Program-made: the position numbers and the translations under genes
Notes under the pieces: generated by a model
Database searches by the model: none
What the model was told of the DNA's origin: nothing
Seen by the model: the letters and a program-made list of their open reading frames with translations, nothing else
Part shown: in pieces, positions 16,169 through 24,623 of the stretch
Layout of the letters: each line of letters begins with the position of its first letter
Numbering within the stretch: position 1 is the stretch's first letter
Assembly (NCBI GenBank): GCA_024276745.1
Contig: JAJRWN010000067.1
Span: forward strand, 1 to 34,913
Direction: 5' to 3'
From: Bacteroidota bacterium
GTDB taxonomy: Bacteria > Bacteroidota > Bacteroidia > Chitinophagales > S012-47
DNA length: 34,913 bases

Positions 16169-17035
16169 TTAACTTAATGATTTGATTTTCCGGGCAACGG
16201 CTTTCATGAGCCACATAGGTGTTGAGGTGGCTCCACAGATTCCTACCGTTTCATATTGCTTAAACCATTGCCGGTCAATTTCATCAGGGAAAGATATAAA
16301 ATGAGCTTTTTGGTTGGCTTTGGAGCATACCTGGAATAATACTTTTCCGTTTGAGCTTTTCCGGCCTGCAACAAAAATAATAACATCATGTTGTTTAGAA
16401 AACGATCTAAGAAAAGGTTCTCTTTTGGAGACTTGCCTGCAAATAGTATCATTAGTATAAACTTGATCATTATTGTATTCGGCAGCTTTTTTTTCAATCA
16501 ATGTTTTCAATTCACTGAAGCCGTCTGTACTTTTAGTAGTTTGAGAAAACAGGGTAATCGGTTTGCTGAAATCGACTTTTTCAAGATCGTGAACACCGGT
16601 AATGACGATGGCATTGGAAGCGGTTTGACCGAGCAATCCGTTTACTTCGGCATGGCCGGCTTTGCCATAAACCAGTACCTGACCTTGCTCATCCTTGCTT
16701 TCATCGTATGAATATTTTACTCTGTTTTGTAATTTTAATACTACCGGGCAAGAAGCATCAATCAGGTTAATATGGTTTTTTAAAGCAGTTTTATAGGTTA
16801 AGGGTGGTTCTCCATGGGCTCTGATCAGGACATTACAGTTTTTTAAATTTTCTAATGATTGATGATCAATAATTATTAATCCTTTTTTTTCTAATCGTTC
16901 AATTTCAAGATCATTATGTACAATATCGCCCAGGCAATATAAAACTTCTCCGGCATCAAGAATTTGTTCGGCCAGTTGAATAGCATATACCACTCCGAAG
17001 CAAAAACCGGATTGTTGATCGATGGTTATTTTCAT
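16169..17035 (-). CDS. ispH: 4-hydroxy-3-methylbut-2-enyl diphosphate reductase
   Basis: 288 residues, cytosolic. Last step of the MEP isoprenoid pathway, reducing HMBPP to IPP and DMAPP with a 4Fe-4S cluster. The three cluster cysteines are in place: Cys12 in SGFCFGV, Cys96 in DASCPVV and Cys199 in DTICRQVSKRE. Substrate-site His40 (IVHND), His74 (RAHGEPP) and Glu130 (HAEVNG) are also conserved. The end VGICGATSTPMWLM replaces the more usual GASTP form but keeps the Ser-Thr-Pro. The DTICRQVSKRE and FVAGRKSSNGK variants are, from memory, usual in Bacteroidota. It follows cmk by 45 bases in the same direction. Confidence 0.97.
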   Translation of the reverse strand: MKITIDQQSGFCFGVVYAIQLAEQILDAGEVLYCLGDIVHNDLEIERLEKKGLIIIDHQSLENLKNCNVLIRAHGEPPLTYKTALKNHINLIDASCPVVLKLQNRVKYSYDESKDEQGQVLVYGKAGHAEVNGLLGQTASNAIVITGVHDLEKVDFSKPITLFSQTTKSTDGFSELKTLIEKKAAEYNNDQVYTNDTICRQVSKREPFLRSFSKQHDVIIFVAGRKSSNGKVLFQVCSKANQKAHFISFPDEIDRQWFKQYETVGICGATSTPMWLMKAVARKIKSLS

Positions 17036-17080
17036 AATGATAATAAATCAGGGCGGGCATAAAATTACGCAATCTTCTTT

Positions 17081-17764
17081 TCAAATCTTGTTTAGTATCC
17101 GGTGAGCTTTATCCAGTGCCCAGCTTAATTGTTCTTCTTCGCTGAGCAATGAATTATCCAATAGTAAAGCATCATCAGCTTTGATCAAAGGGCTGTTGAT
17201 TCTGTTAGAATCGGTTTTATCCCGGTAATCCAGATTTTTCAATATCTCATCATAGCTTACCGATATATTTTTAGCTTGTAATTCAAGAAATCTTCTTCTG
17301 GCTCTGACTTCCGGTTTTGCAGTCATAAAAATTTTTAATTCAGCATCGGGTATCACAACACTTCCTATATCACGGCCGTCCATAACGATACCCTTTTTCC
17401 GTGCCATGGCTTGTTGTTGTGCTACCATAGAGGCTCTGACATCGGCAATAGAGCTGATGGTACTGACAAATTCACTTACTTCCATGGCTCTGATTTGTTG
17501 TTCTACATTTTTTCCATTCAAATAAGTAATACAAGATGACAGGCCTGCATTACGTTCAAAATAGATAGAGATTTCATCAAGAGCTACATCAACCGCTTGA
17601 GGGTTTAAATAATCAATCTTATTTTGGAGAAAATATAAAGTAACAGCTCTATACATAGCACCGGAATCGACATATAAGTAATGAAGCCTTCCGGCCAATG
17701 ATTTGGCTAATGTGCTTTTTCCACAAGAAGAAAATCCGTCAATGGCGATGTTAATTTTATTCAT
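17081..17764 (-). CDS. cmk: Cytidylate kinase
   Basis: 227 residues, cytosolic; phosphorylates CMP and dCMP with ATP. The P-loop GFSSCGKST is at 10-18, followed by YVDSGAMYRA (nucleotide-binding region), MDGRDIGSVVIPDAELKIFMTA and the lid ARRRFLEL; DYRDKTDSNR is the conserved C-terminal element. Normal family length. The start ATG is preceded by TACTTTTG (17772-17779), a match to the -7 box, which would give an almost leaderless mRNA; no -33 element is visible. It lies between porQ (27 bases upstream) and ispH (45 bases downstream), a linkage I recall from other Bacteroidota; in many proteobacteria cmk lies directly before rpsA, which here follows ispH. Confidence 0.97.
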   Translation of the reverse strand: MNKINIAIDGFSSCGKSTLAKSLAGRLHYLYVDSGAMYRAVTLYFLQNKIDYLNPQAVDVALDEISIYFERNAGLSSCITYLNGKNVEQQIRAMEVSEFVSTISSIADVRASMVAQQQAMARKKGIVMDGRDIGSVVIPDAELKIFMTAKPEVRARRRFLELQAKNISVSYDEILKNLDYRDKTDSNRINSPLIKADDALLLDNSLLSEEEQLSWALDKAHRILNKI

Positions 17765-17791
17765 GTATATACAAAAGTAAAGGTAGCAGGA

Positions 17792-18844
17792 TTAATATCT
17801 TTCTTTTGGCAGGAAAGTATTCAAATTTGTTGACAGACTGAACATGTGAGCGGTACCGGCCACATTATAACTAGCCAGGCTATAATCAATATTGACATGG
17901 GCAATCCGGATGCCGGCACCAAAACTAAACCCTGCCCATGATCTTCGAATATTTTCGGAAAATTCCATTCGTCTTTGGTGATTATATCCCATTCTTATTT
18001 TTAAAGACGGCCCCAGAATTAGTTCACCGCCAAAAATAAAATGACGTGCCAGTTTATCGGCAAAATAGGTTTTGGGTTTTATGGTATTAAGCGTATCAAT
18101 ACCAAAAATATTCGTAGGATTTGATTGATTAGGGTCATTGTATCTGATATCCCATGTATATAAATGATGTACTACTACATCGAAGCGAAACGGCACATGT
18201 TCCAGTTTTTTGCTTAGGGCAATCCGGATATCAAATGGTAATGATTCCCTGGTTCCGGGTGTATAAGTAAAAAGCTGATAGCCAAGATTTAAAACACTAA
18301 TTCCCAGGGCAAGGTTTTTGCTTGAATCAATATAAAGACCACCAAAATCGACAGCAAAACCAAAGCTATTGTAAGATTCTAATTGAGAATAAATAATTTT
18401 CATATTTGTTCCATATCGAAATGGACCATACTGACGTGCGGCTCCACTGTGTAACATATATTCGGAAGCAGAAAAATTTCCAATGACCCGGCCACTTTCA
18501 TCGGTTTGTTCAAAATTTCCATAGGCTACATATTGAATGCCGGCACCGAAGCTTGTCTTTAGTTTTTGATTATTCCAGCTATATGCGGCATAACCATGAT
18601 TAATACCTCCCGGATAAATGCTGGTATTAAAAGCCATTTTCCGGTTCATAGCCGGGTTATAAGCGGCCGGATTTTCAATACCGAGGCTGATATCGGTAGA
18701 GTCCCAGGAAAACTGGTTGCCTCCCAATGCATTGCTACGTGCCGACACCGGCAATTGCAAAAAATCGAAGGTATTGATACCACCGGTTTGAGTGAAAGCA
18801 CAAAACGGTAAAAAGCTAAGGAGTACAGCAAAACTAAATTTCAT
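17792..18844 (-). CDS. porQ: Type IX secretion system protein PorQ
   Basis: 350 residues from the ATG at 18844; a TTG five codons upstream would spoil the signal peptide MKFSFAVLLSFLPFCAFTQ. The mature protein is an outer-membrane beta-barrel type with the PorQ signature start FDFLQLPVSARSNALGGNQ and many alternating strands with aromatic ends (GFSFGAGIRIAHVNIDYSLA). In the T9SS, PorQ is an outer-membrane component that holds PorZ in the complex attaching cargo to surface lipopolysaccharide. That fits the four T9SS cargo genes in this window. Position upstream of cmk and ispH supports the call, since I recall porQ-cmk-ispH neighbours in Porphyromonas. Confidence 0.92.
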   Translation of the reverse strand: MKFSFAVLLSFLPFCAFTQTGGINTFDFLQLPVSARSNALGGNQFSWDSTDISLGIENPAAYNPAMNRKMAFNTSIYPGGINHGYAAYSWNNQKLKTSFGAGIQYVAYGNFEQTDESGRVIGNFSASEYMLHSGAARQYGPFRYGTNMKIIYSQLESYNSFGFAVDFGGLYIDSSKNLALGISVLNLGYQLFTYTPGTRESLPFDIRIALSKKLEHVPFRFDVVVHHLYTWDIRYNDPNQSNPTNIFGIDTLNTIKPKTYFADKLARHFIFGGELILGPSLKIRMGYNHQRRMEFSENIRRSWAGFSFGAGIRIAHVNIDYSLASYNVAGTAHMFSLSTNLNTFLPKERY

Positions 18845-18929
18845 AGGCCGGCAATGCAACGTTTTAAATAAAGGACTATTGCTTCAAAGCAGTAGAAATC
18901 CTTCATGATGCGGTAAATAAAAAATTGCT

Positions 18930-21386
18930 TTATTCGTCTTCAAGATTAAGCAAATTTCTGGCATTTTTTATTTTTTTAGGCATTAATGCCAAATTCAACA
19001 CTTCTTTCATATCGCTCACATAATGAAACTTTAGATTGCTGATAAAGTCTTGTTCAATTTCCTCAATATCTTTTTGATTCACATCGGGCAAGATAATTTC
19101 TTTCATACCGGCTCTTTTGGCAGCCAGAATTTTTTCTTTTATACCGCCAACCGGCAACACTTTACCACGCAAAGTAATTTCGCCTGTCATCGACAGAAAG
19201 GGTTTTACTTTTTTTTGCGTAAACAGAGAGGCTAAAGTAGTAAGCATGGTTACTCCTGCCGAAGGACCGTCTTTTGGTGTGGCACCTTCAGGTATATGCA
19301 AATGTACATTCCAATGATCAAATACTTTATCATCGACCGAAAGATCGCTGGCATGCGCTTTTAAAAAGGTGAGTGCAGTAGTAGCTGATTCTTTCATTAC
19401 ATTGCCAAGATTGCCGGTTAAAGTTAGGTTTCCTTTACCATGGCTTAATGCTGATTCGATATAAAGGATTTCGCCTCCATAAATAGTATAAGCCATACCA
19501 ATAGCAACACCGGGAGGTAAACTATGTGAGTAAGCAGCCGAATCGAAACGTTTACGGCCCATAATTTCTTCGAGTTTTTTACGGTTTACCGTAGCAGTAC
19601 GTTTTTCTTCCATAGCCACTTCTTTGGCAGCATGGCGCATCAATGCAGCAAGTTTCCGGTCTAATTCTCGTACGCCAGATTCACGGGTATAATCCTGAAT
19701 CATTTTCCGTATCACCGGACGGCTTAAGCGTATATGTTTGGCCGTTAAGCCATGTGCTTTTCTTTGCTTATCGACCAAATGACCTATGGCAATTTCAATT
19801 TTTTCTTCTATCGAATATCCTTCCATATAAATAATTTCCATCCGGTCGCGCAAAGCAGGTTGAATGGCATTCAAAGAATTGGCAGTAGCGATAAAAAGAA
19901 CTTTCGACAGGTCGAACTCCAACTCAAGATAATTATCGTAAAAACTGCTGTTTTGTTCAGGATCCAATACTTCCAGCAAAGCCGAAGAAGGATCGCCCCT
20001 GTAGTCTGATCCTACTTTATCAATTTCATCAAGAATAAATACAGGATTAGCCGACTGAACTTTTTTTAAGCTTTGCATGATGCGTCCCGGCATAGCACCG
20101 ATATAGGTTTTCCGGTGTCCTCTGATTTCTGCTTCATCATGCAGTCCGCCCAAAGACATTCTGACATATTTCCGGCCCAAGGCACCGGCAATTGATTTTC
20201 CCAGACTGGTTTTACCCACTCCGGGTGCACCTACAAAACAAAGTATAGGCGATTTTAAATCACCTTTTAGTTTTAATACGGCCAGATATTCAAGAATACG
20301 TTGTTTTACTTTTTGCAAGCCATAATGATCGTGATCCAATACCTTTTGCGCCATTCTTAAATCAAACTTATCTTCGGTATATTCATTCCAGGGCAGTTCG
20401 ATGAGCGTATCCAGATAATTTAAAATAACACTGTATTCAGCCGATGCAGCATTCATACGCCCCAGCTTTTCCAGCTCACGGTTAAAAGTATCGGCTACTT
20501 TATCATTCCATTTCTTTTTCGCAGCTTTTTCTTTAAGTCGCTGAATTTCCTGATCAAAACTATCACCACCCAATTCTTCTTGAATGGTTTTTAATTGTTG
20601 ATTTAAAAAATAATCACGTTGTTGTTTTTCAATATCGTTCCTGACCTTATTCTGAATTTTATTTTTCAGTTCCAATTGTTGCAATTCGGCATTAAGCAAT
20701 TTCAAGACGGTACTGGCCTGATCATTCATATCGTCCATTTCCAAAATTTGCTGCTTTTGTTTGATAGAAACATTCAAATTGGAAGCAATAAAATTTACTA
20801 AAAAATCAGGCTTATTAATATTTTTAAGAATAATGGTTGCTTCGGTAGGAATATTGGGAGCCAGTTTAATGACTTGTGCTGCTTGTTCCCGAAGCGAATC
20901 AACCAATGCGATATATTCTCCAGTTTCAGGGGTAGACACCGGAGGCAATGAGCTAACCTTGGCACTAAAAAAGGGATTATCGCTTATAATTTCATCAATT
21001 TTAATTCTTTTAAGGCCGCGAATAATCACCGTTGTAGTTCCATCAGGCATACGTAATTTTCGCATTATTCTTGCCGCAGTTGCAACCTGATTCAAATCCT
21101 TTCCGGCAGGATCTTCCACTTTCACATCCCGTTGTGCAACTACACCGATAATGCGGTCTTTTTTATAAGCTTGTTTTACGGCTTTGATAGATTTATCGCG
21201 CCCCACGGTTATTGGAATGACAACACCCGGAAAAAGAACAGTATTCCTCAAAGCCAACAAAGGCAATTCTTCCGCTATTTGCTGTTTATCATGATCATCT
21301 TCATCTTCAACCGAGATGATTGGAAAAAACTCCATTTCTTCATCATCCGAGGCCATAAAAAATGCTTTATTACTATATTCCTTCAT
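18930..21386 (-). CDS. lon: ATP-dependent protease Lon
   Basis: 818 residues, cytosolic hexameric AAA+ protease for misfolded and regulatory proteins. The N-terminal substrate domain (LPLLALRNTVLFPGVVIPI) begins near residue 42 after an acidic leader; a coiled coil follows, then the ATPase with Walker A GAPGVGKTS near 386 and Walker B VFILDEIDK. The C-terminal protease domain has the dyad Ser709 (DGPSAGVTM) and Lys752 (GGIKEKIL), 43 residues apart as in E. coli Lon. Start ATG at 21386. A 7-base inverted repeat, ATCAATT/AATTGAT (21424-21430 and 21442-21448), lies about 40-60 bases upstream and may be an operator. No heat-shock CIRCE element is seen. Confidence 0.97.
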   Translation of the reverse strand: MKEYSNKAFFMASDDEEMEFFPIISVEDEDDHDKQQIAEELPLLALRNTVLFPGVVIPITVGRDKSIKAVKQAYKKDRIIGVVAQRDVKVEDPAGKDLNQVATAARIMRKLRMPDGTTTVIIRGLKRIKIDEIISDNPFFSAKVSSLPPVSTPETGEYIALVDSLREQAAQVIKLAPNIPTEATIILKNINKPDFLVNFIASNLNVSIKQKQQILEMDDMNDQASTVLKLLNAELQQLELKNKIQNKVRNDIEKQQRDYFLNQQLKTIQEELGGDSFDQEIQRLKEKAAKKKWNDKVADTFNRELEKLGRMNAASAEYSVILNYLDTLIELPWNEYTEDKFDLRMAQKVLDHDHYGLQKVKQRILEYLAVLKLKGDLKSPILCFVGAPGVGKTSLGKSIAGALGRKYVRMSLGGLHDEAEIRGHRKTYIGAMPGRIMQSLKKVQSANPVFILDEIDKVGSDYRGDPSSALLEVLDPEQNSSFYDNYLELEFDLSKVLFIATANSLNAIQPALRDRMEIIYMEGYSIEEKIEIAIGHLVDKQRKAHGLTAKHIRLSRPVIRKMIQDYTRESGVRELDRKLAALMRHAAKEVAMEEKRTATVNRKKLEEIMGRKRFDSAAYSHSLPPGVAIGMAYTIYGGEILYIESALSHGKGNLTLTGNLGNVMKESATTALTFLKAHASDLSVDDKVFDHWNVHLHIPEGATPKDGPSAGVTMLTTLASLFTQKKVKPFLSMTGEITLRGKVLPVGGIKEKILAAKRAGMKEIILPDVNQKDIEEIEQDFISNLKFHYVSDMKEVLNLALMPKKIKNARNLLNLEDE

Positions 21387-21618
21387 GTATGCTTGCTTTT
21401 ATAAGTCAAAATGACAGTATGCCATCAATTATTTTAGAATGAATTGATTTGCCAACTATTGTGCCATGACCGGAATAAAGACAAATTTGCAGCCTATTAG
21501 CATACAAATGCTAAAAAAGAACAAGCTAACAAAAAAATATATAGTTTAATCTTTGTTAATGACAAAAAATAGTTTTAATATTGAGATATCTTAATTTTCA
21601 TCTTAAATTTCACTCGCT
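21387..21618. other. Divergent intergenic region between lon and the first fibre gene
   Basis: 232 A+T-rich bases without a credible gene. It must hold both divergent promoters, but I find no exact TAnnTTTG box. The nearest is TAGTTTTA, about 50 bases before the fibre gene start, with one mismatch. The only other structure is the short inverted repeat at 21424-21448 described with lon. Confidence 0.5.
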
Positions 21619-23982
21619 ATGAAAGCAAACTTCAGAAAATCGATTTATCTTATGGCACTTATCATGCTGAATGCTGCAATTGCCATAAGCCAGACACCTC
21701 AAAGTATTAATTATCAGGCAGTAGCCCGCAATAGTAGTGGCACCTTGATGTCGAACACTAATGTTAATGTCAGATTTACAATTCATCAAGGTTCTGCAAG
21801 CGGTACTTCTGTCTTTCAGGAAACCCATACTACAAATACCAACGATTATGGCCTTTTTTCTCTGAAAATTGGAGAAGGAACCGTAGTAAGCGGTTCTTTT
21901 GCATCCATAGATTGGGGCAATAACGCTTATTATTTGCAAGTAGAGTTAGATGCCGGTAGCGGCTATACCGATATGGGTAGCAATCAAATGGTGAGTGTAC
22001 CCTATGCATTGCATGCAGCCGAAGCCGGTAATGTTATTACCTATACAGGTGGAACAGGCATATCTGTAAGTGGAAGCACCATAACGAATACGGCACCCGA
22101 CAAAACGGTAAATCTAAGCGGTAGTGGTGCAACTACTGTAAGCGGTACCTATCCAAATTTTACCATCAGTTCTACCGATAACAATACTACCTATTCAGCC
22201 GGCAGTGGAATTGGTATTTCCGGTACAACCATCAGTAATACGGCACCCGACAAAACGGTAAATCTTACTGGAAGCGGGGCAACCAGTGTTACAGGAACTT
22301 ATCCGAACTTTACCATCAGTTCTACTGACAACAATACTACTTATGCTGCAGGAACGGGGTTAACCCTAAGCGGAACCACCTTTAGTGCACAAACAACATC
22401 AGCCCTTTGGAATGCCAATAAACTACAAGGCAGGACAATTTCTTCTACCGCTCCAACAAGTGGACAGGTATTGAAATGGAACGGCTCGTCATGGGCACCC
22501 GGCACCGATAATACAGGAGGCGGTGGTATATGGTCTCAAAACGGATCTTATGCCTATTACAATACAGGTGGCGTTGGTATCGGAACAAGCACTCCTGCAA
22601 GACTATTAGATATTAAATCATCAAATTCTTCATCCTATCTGGCATTACACAATTCTGTTACCGGAACGACTAGTTTAGATGGTATGTTAGTAGGTATTTC
22701 CGGTTCCGGAAATAATACATATATCTGGAATTATGAATCAGGTAACATGTATTTGGGAACCAATGATATATCAAGAGTGACCATAAGTTCTGCCGGTAAT
22801 GTAGGGATAGGAAACGCAACACCTGCTTATACCCTTGATGTTGCAGGTACAGCCTATGCTTCCGGTTTTAAGACTTCCTACACCGGATCTTATTTGTTGG
22901 GAATCTATAAAGGTCTATGGTGGGACAGTTCAATTGGAGGCATTGCTGCAGGATCTACCGTAAGTGGTAAGAAATTAGAATTGTTTGGAGGTTCTTCTAA
23001 CGCTGCCCTTACCGTTAGCGGCACTAATGTTGGAATCGGTACTTCAGCACCTGATGATGCGCTTGAAGTTCATGGAACCACCGGTGTGTTGAAGATAGTC
23101 GGAACAAGTAATCCGATGATTAGACTTTATGAAAATGCAACTGCTAAATCTTATATCCAACATTATAATGGTGACCTTTTATTGGCCACTTATGGAGCAG
23201 ATGGAATAAGCCTTTTGACCAATAATACGAACAGGATGTTTATTGATGCATCAGGTAATGTCGGTATTGGAACAACAAGCCCGGTAAATATTTTGGACAT
23301 TGCCACAAGCAATGCTACTGCATATCAATCTTTTCATAATTCCAGTTCCGGATCAACTGGTTCGGATGGTTTTCTTGTTGGACTTGGAAGTTCAACAGCT
23401 TATTTATGGAATTATGAAAATGGTTCAATTAGTTTGGGAACAAACAATTCAACACGAATGCTCATTGATGCTTCCGGAGCTGTTGGTATTGGAACAGCGA
23501 GTAATTCAACCTATGCTTTACAAGTCTCTCATAGCCTATATGGATTGGATATTATGCACGGTACAAATAATTGGGAATTATATACATCTACAAGTGGAGA
23601 TTTATTTTTGTATGCCAACGGCACTCACAAAGGTACTTTTAATGCTTCAACCGGTGTATATAGTAGTATATCAGATAGACGCTTAAAAGAAAACATTAGC
23701 GATATGGGCAGCGTATTACATTCAGTAATGGATTTAAAGCCGGTAGCTTATAATTTCATCGGTTCAACAAAGCGCACTTCCGGTTTTTTGGCGCAAGAAT
23801 TATTAGAAACATTTCCTCAATACGTATCGCACAATGTAGATGCAGAAAGAGATTTGGATGTTTATACGGTTGACTATGCAGGTATGAGTGTAATAGCCAT
23901 TAAAGCCATTCAGGAACAACAAAAAATGATTGAAGATTTACAGCAACAAATTAACGAATTGAAATCCGGATTAAATAAGTAA
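21619..23982 (+). CDS. Exported tail-fibre-like protein with S74 self-cleaving chaperone domain (A)
   Basis: 787 residues. Signal peptide MKANFRKSIYLMALIMLNAAIAISQ, then a beta domain common in Bacteroidota fibre proteins (INYQAVARNSSGTLM ... MVSVPYALHAAEAG, to ~135), two tandem 50-residue repeats (~142-241), a GQVLKWNGSSWAPG collar, and a shaft with VGIGTxxP repeats. A module at ~330-405 recurs at ~555-635. The C-terminal 103 residues are the S74 intramolecular chaperone domain: SDRRLKENI, SGFLAQELLETFP, a terminal coiled coil. Ser685 and Lys690 have the Ser/+5 Lys spacing of the phage endosialidase dyad, so cleavage before Ser685 after trimerisation is predicted. There is no T9SS domain; surface delivery is unexplained. 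A small T9SS gene follows by 18 bases. Confidence 0.9.
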   Translation: MKANFRKSIYLMALIMLNAAIAISQTPQSINYQAVARNSSGTLMSNTNVNVRFTIHQGSASGTSVFQETHTTNTNDYGLFSLKIGEGTVVSGSFASIDWGNNAYYLQVELDAGSGYTDMGSNQMVSVPYALHAAEAGNVITYTGGTGISVSGSTITNTAPDKTVNLSGSGATTVSGTYPNFTISSTDNNTTYSAGSGIGISGTTISNTAPDKTVNLTGSGATSVTGTYPNFTISSTDNNTTYAAGTGLTLSGTTFSAQTTSALWNANKLQGRTISSTAPTSGQVLKWNGSSWAPGTDNTGGGGIWSQNGSYAYYNTGGVGIGTSTPARLLDIKSSNSSSYLALHNSVTGTTSLDGMLVGISGSGNNTYIWNYESGNMYLGTNDISRVTISSAGNVGIGNATPAYTLDVAGTAYASGFKTSYTGSYLLGIYKGLWWDSSIGGIAAGSTVSGKKLELFGGSSNAALTVSGTNVGIGTSAPDDALEVHGTTGVLKIVGTSNPMIRLYENATAKSYIQHYNGDLLLATYGADGISLLTNNTNRMFIDASGNVGIGTTSPVNILDIATSNATAYQSFHNSSSGSTGSDGFLVGLGSSTAYLWNYENGSISLGTNNSTRMLIDASGAVGIGTASNSTYALQVSHSLYGLDIMHGTNNWELYTSTSGDLFLYANGTHKGTFNASTGVYSSISDRRLKENISDMGSVLHSVMDLKPVAYNFIGSTKRTSGFLAQELLETFPQYVSHNVDAERDLDVYTVDYAGMSVIAIKAIQEQQKMIEDLQQQINELKSGLNK
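22042..22341 (+). repeat. Two tandem 150-bp (50-residue) repeats in fibre protein A
   Basis: Units 22042-22191 and 22192-22341 have exactly 150-base period; a third partial unit starts at 22342. Each encodes a GISxSGTTI-like strand, then NTAPDKTVNL, GSGAT and GTYPNFTISSTDNNTTY. A 29-base block around AATACGGCACCCGAC is identical in both (from 22087 and 22237), suggesting recent duplication or gene conversion. Confidence 0.9.
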
Positions 23983-24000
23983 CCTTAAAAACCATAAACG

Positions 24001-24495
24001 ATGAAAAAATTATTAATTACAATCATAGCGTTGCTCCCGGTTTTGGCCTTTGGTCAGAGCCTCGACAGGCAAGTTATCGGTTCGGCAGGAGATTATGCCT
24101 CAGCCGGTAATGTTCAGTTATCATGGACCGTGGGTGAAGTAGCTACTACTACCGAATCATCGGGTAATCTTCTTATCACCCAGGGTTTTCAACAACCCGA
24201 TGGTCTTGTTGTCGGTATTCAAAGTCCGGTTAGCGGTTTATCGATTAATTTATTTCCAAACCCGACCGAAGATATGCTTGTGTTAAAGCTTTCTTCCAAA
24301 GATGCCAAAGAACTTCAGCTTCAATGGTTTGATATGCTGGGACAAGTTTTGGGAAAAATGCAAACGGCAACGGTATATGGTGAATATAGCCATGAATATG
24401 ACCTGAGTTATTTTGCACCGGGTACTTATTTTCTGGTCATGCGTGATAAACAAGGCCGTTTTATAGAATCTATAAAAGTGGAAAAATTAAATTAA
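24001..24495 (+). CDS. Small T9SS type A sorting domain protein
   Basis: 164 residues. Signal peptide MKKLLITIIALLPVLAFGQ, a short domain of about 50 residues (VIGSAGDYASAGNVQLSWTV, then ITQGFQQPD) and a complete T9SS type A sorting domain (INLFPNPTEDMLVLKL ... GTYFLVMRDKQGRFIESIKVEKLN). It is therefore almost all delivery signal with little cargo. The NVQLSWTVGE ... TQGFQQP unit recurs in many Bacteroidota secreted proteins; function unknown. It begins 18 bases after fibre gene A and is followed by a strong terminator, so it forms a two-gene operon with A. A role as surface partner or anchor of the fibre is plausible but is inference. Confidence 0.88.
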   Translation: MKKLLITIIALLPVLAFGQSLDRQVIGSAGDYASAGNVQLSWTVGEVATTTESSGNLLITQGFQQPDGLVVGIQSPVSGLSINLFPNPTEDMLVLKLSSKDAKELQLQWFDMLGQVLGKMQTATVYGEYSHEYDLSYFAPGTYFLVMRDKQGRFIESIKVEKLN

Positions 24496-24516
24496 TTAAA
24501 ACACAAAACATGCTAA

Positions 24517-24545
24517 AAGCTCTACCAATCGGTGGGGCTTTTTTT
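24517..24545 (+). terminator. Intrinsic terminator after the fibre A operon
   Basis: AAGCTCTACC (24517-24526) pairs with GGTGGGGCTT (24531-24540), a 10-bp stem including two G-T wobbles and a 4-base loop, followed directly by a run of T (seven in all). It separates the fibre A operon from fibre gene B. Confidence 0.88.
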
Positions 24546-24623
24546 GTGGAGATTTTTGTCATTGCAATATAAAAAAACAATTTATAATTATGCATTTATA
24601 TCCTTTAATCTAAACACTGAATT

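Noticed and set aside
22042-22341. Tandem repeats considered as a CRISPR array
   Set aside because: The unit is 150 bases, in frame, and encodes protein strands without unique spacers; no cas gene is present.
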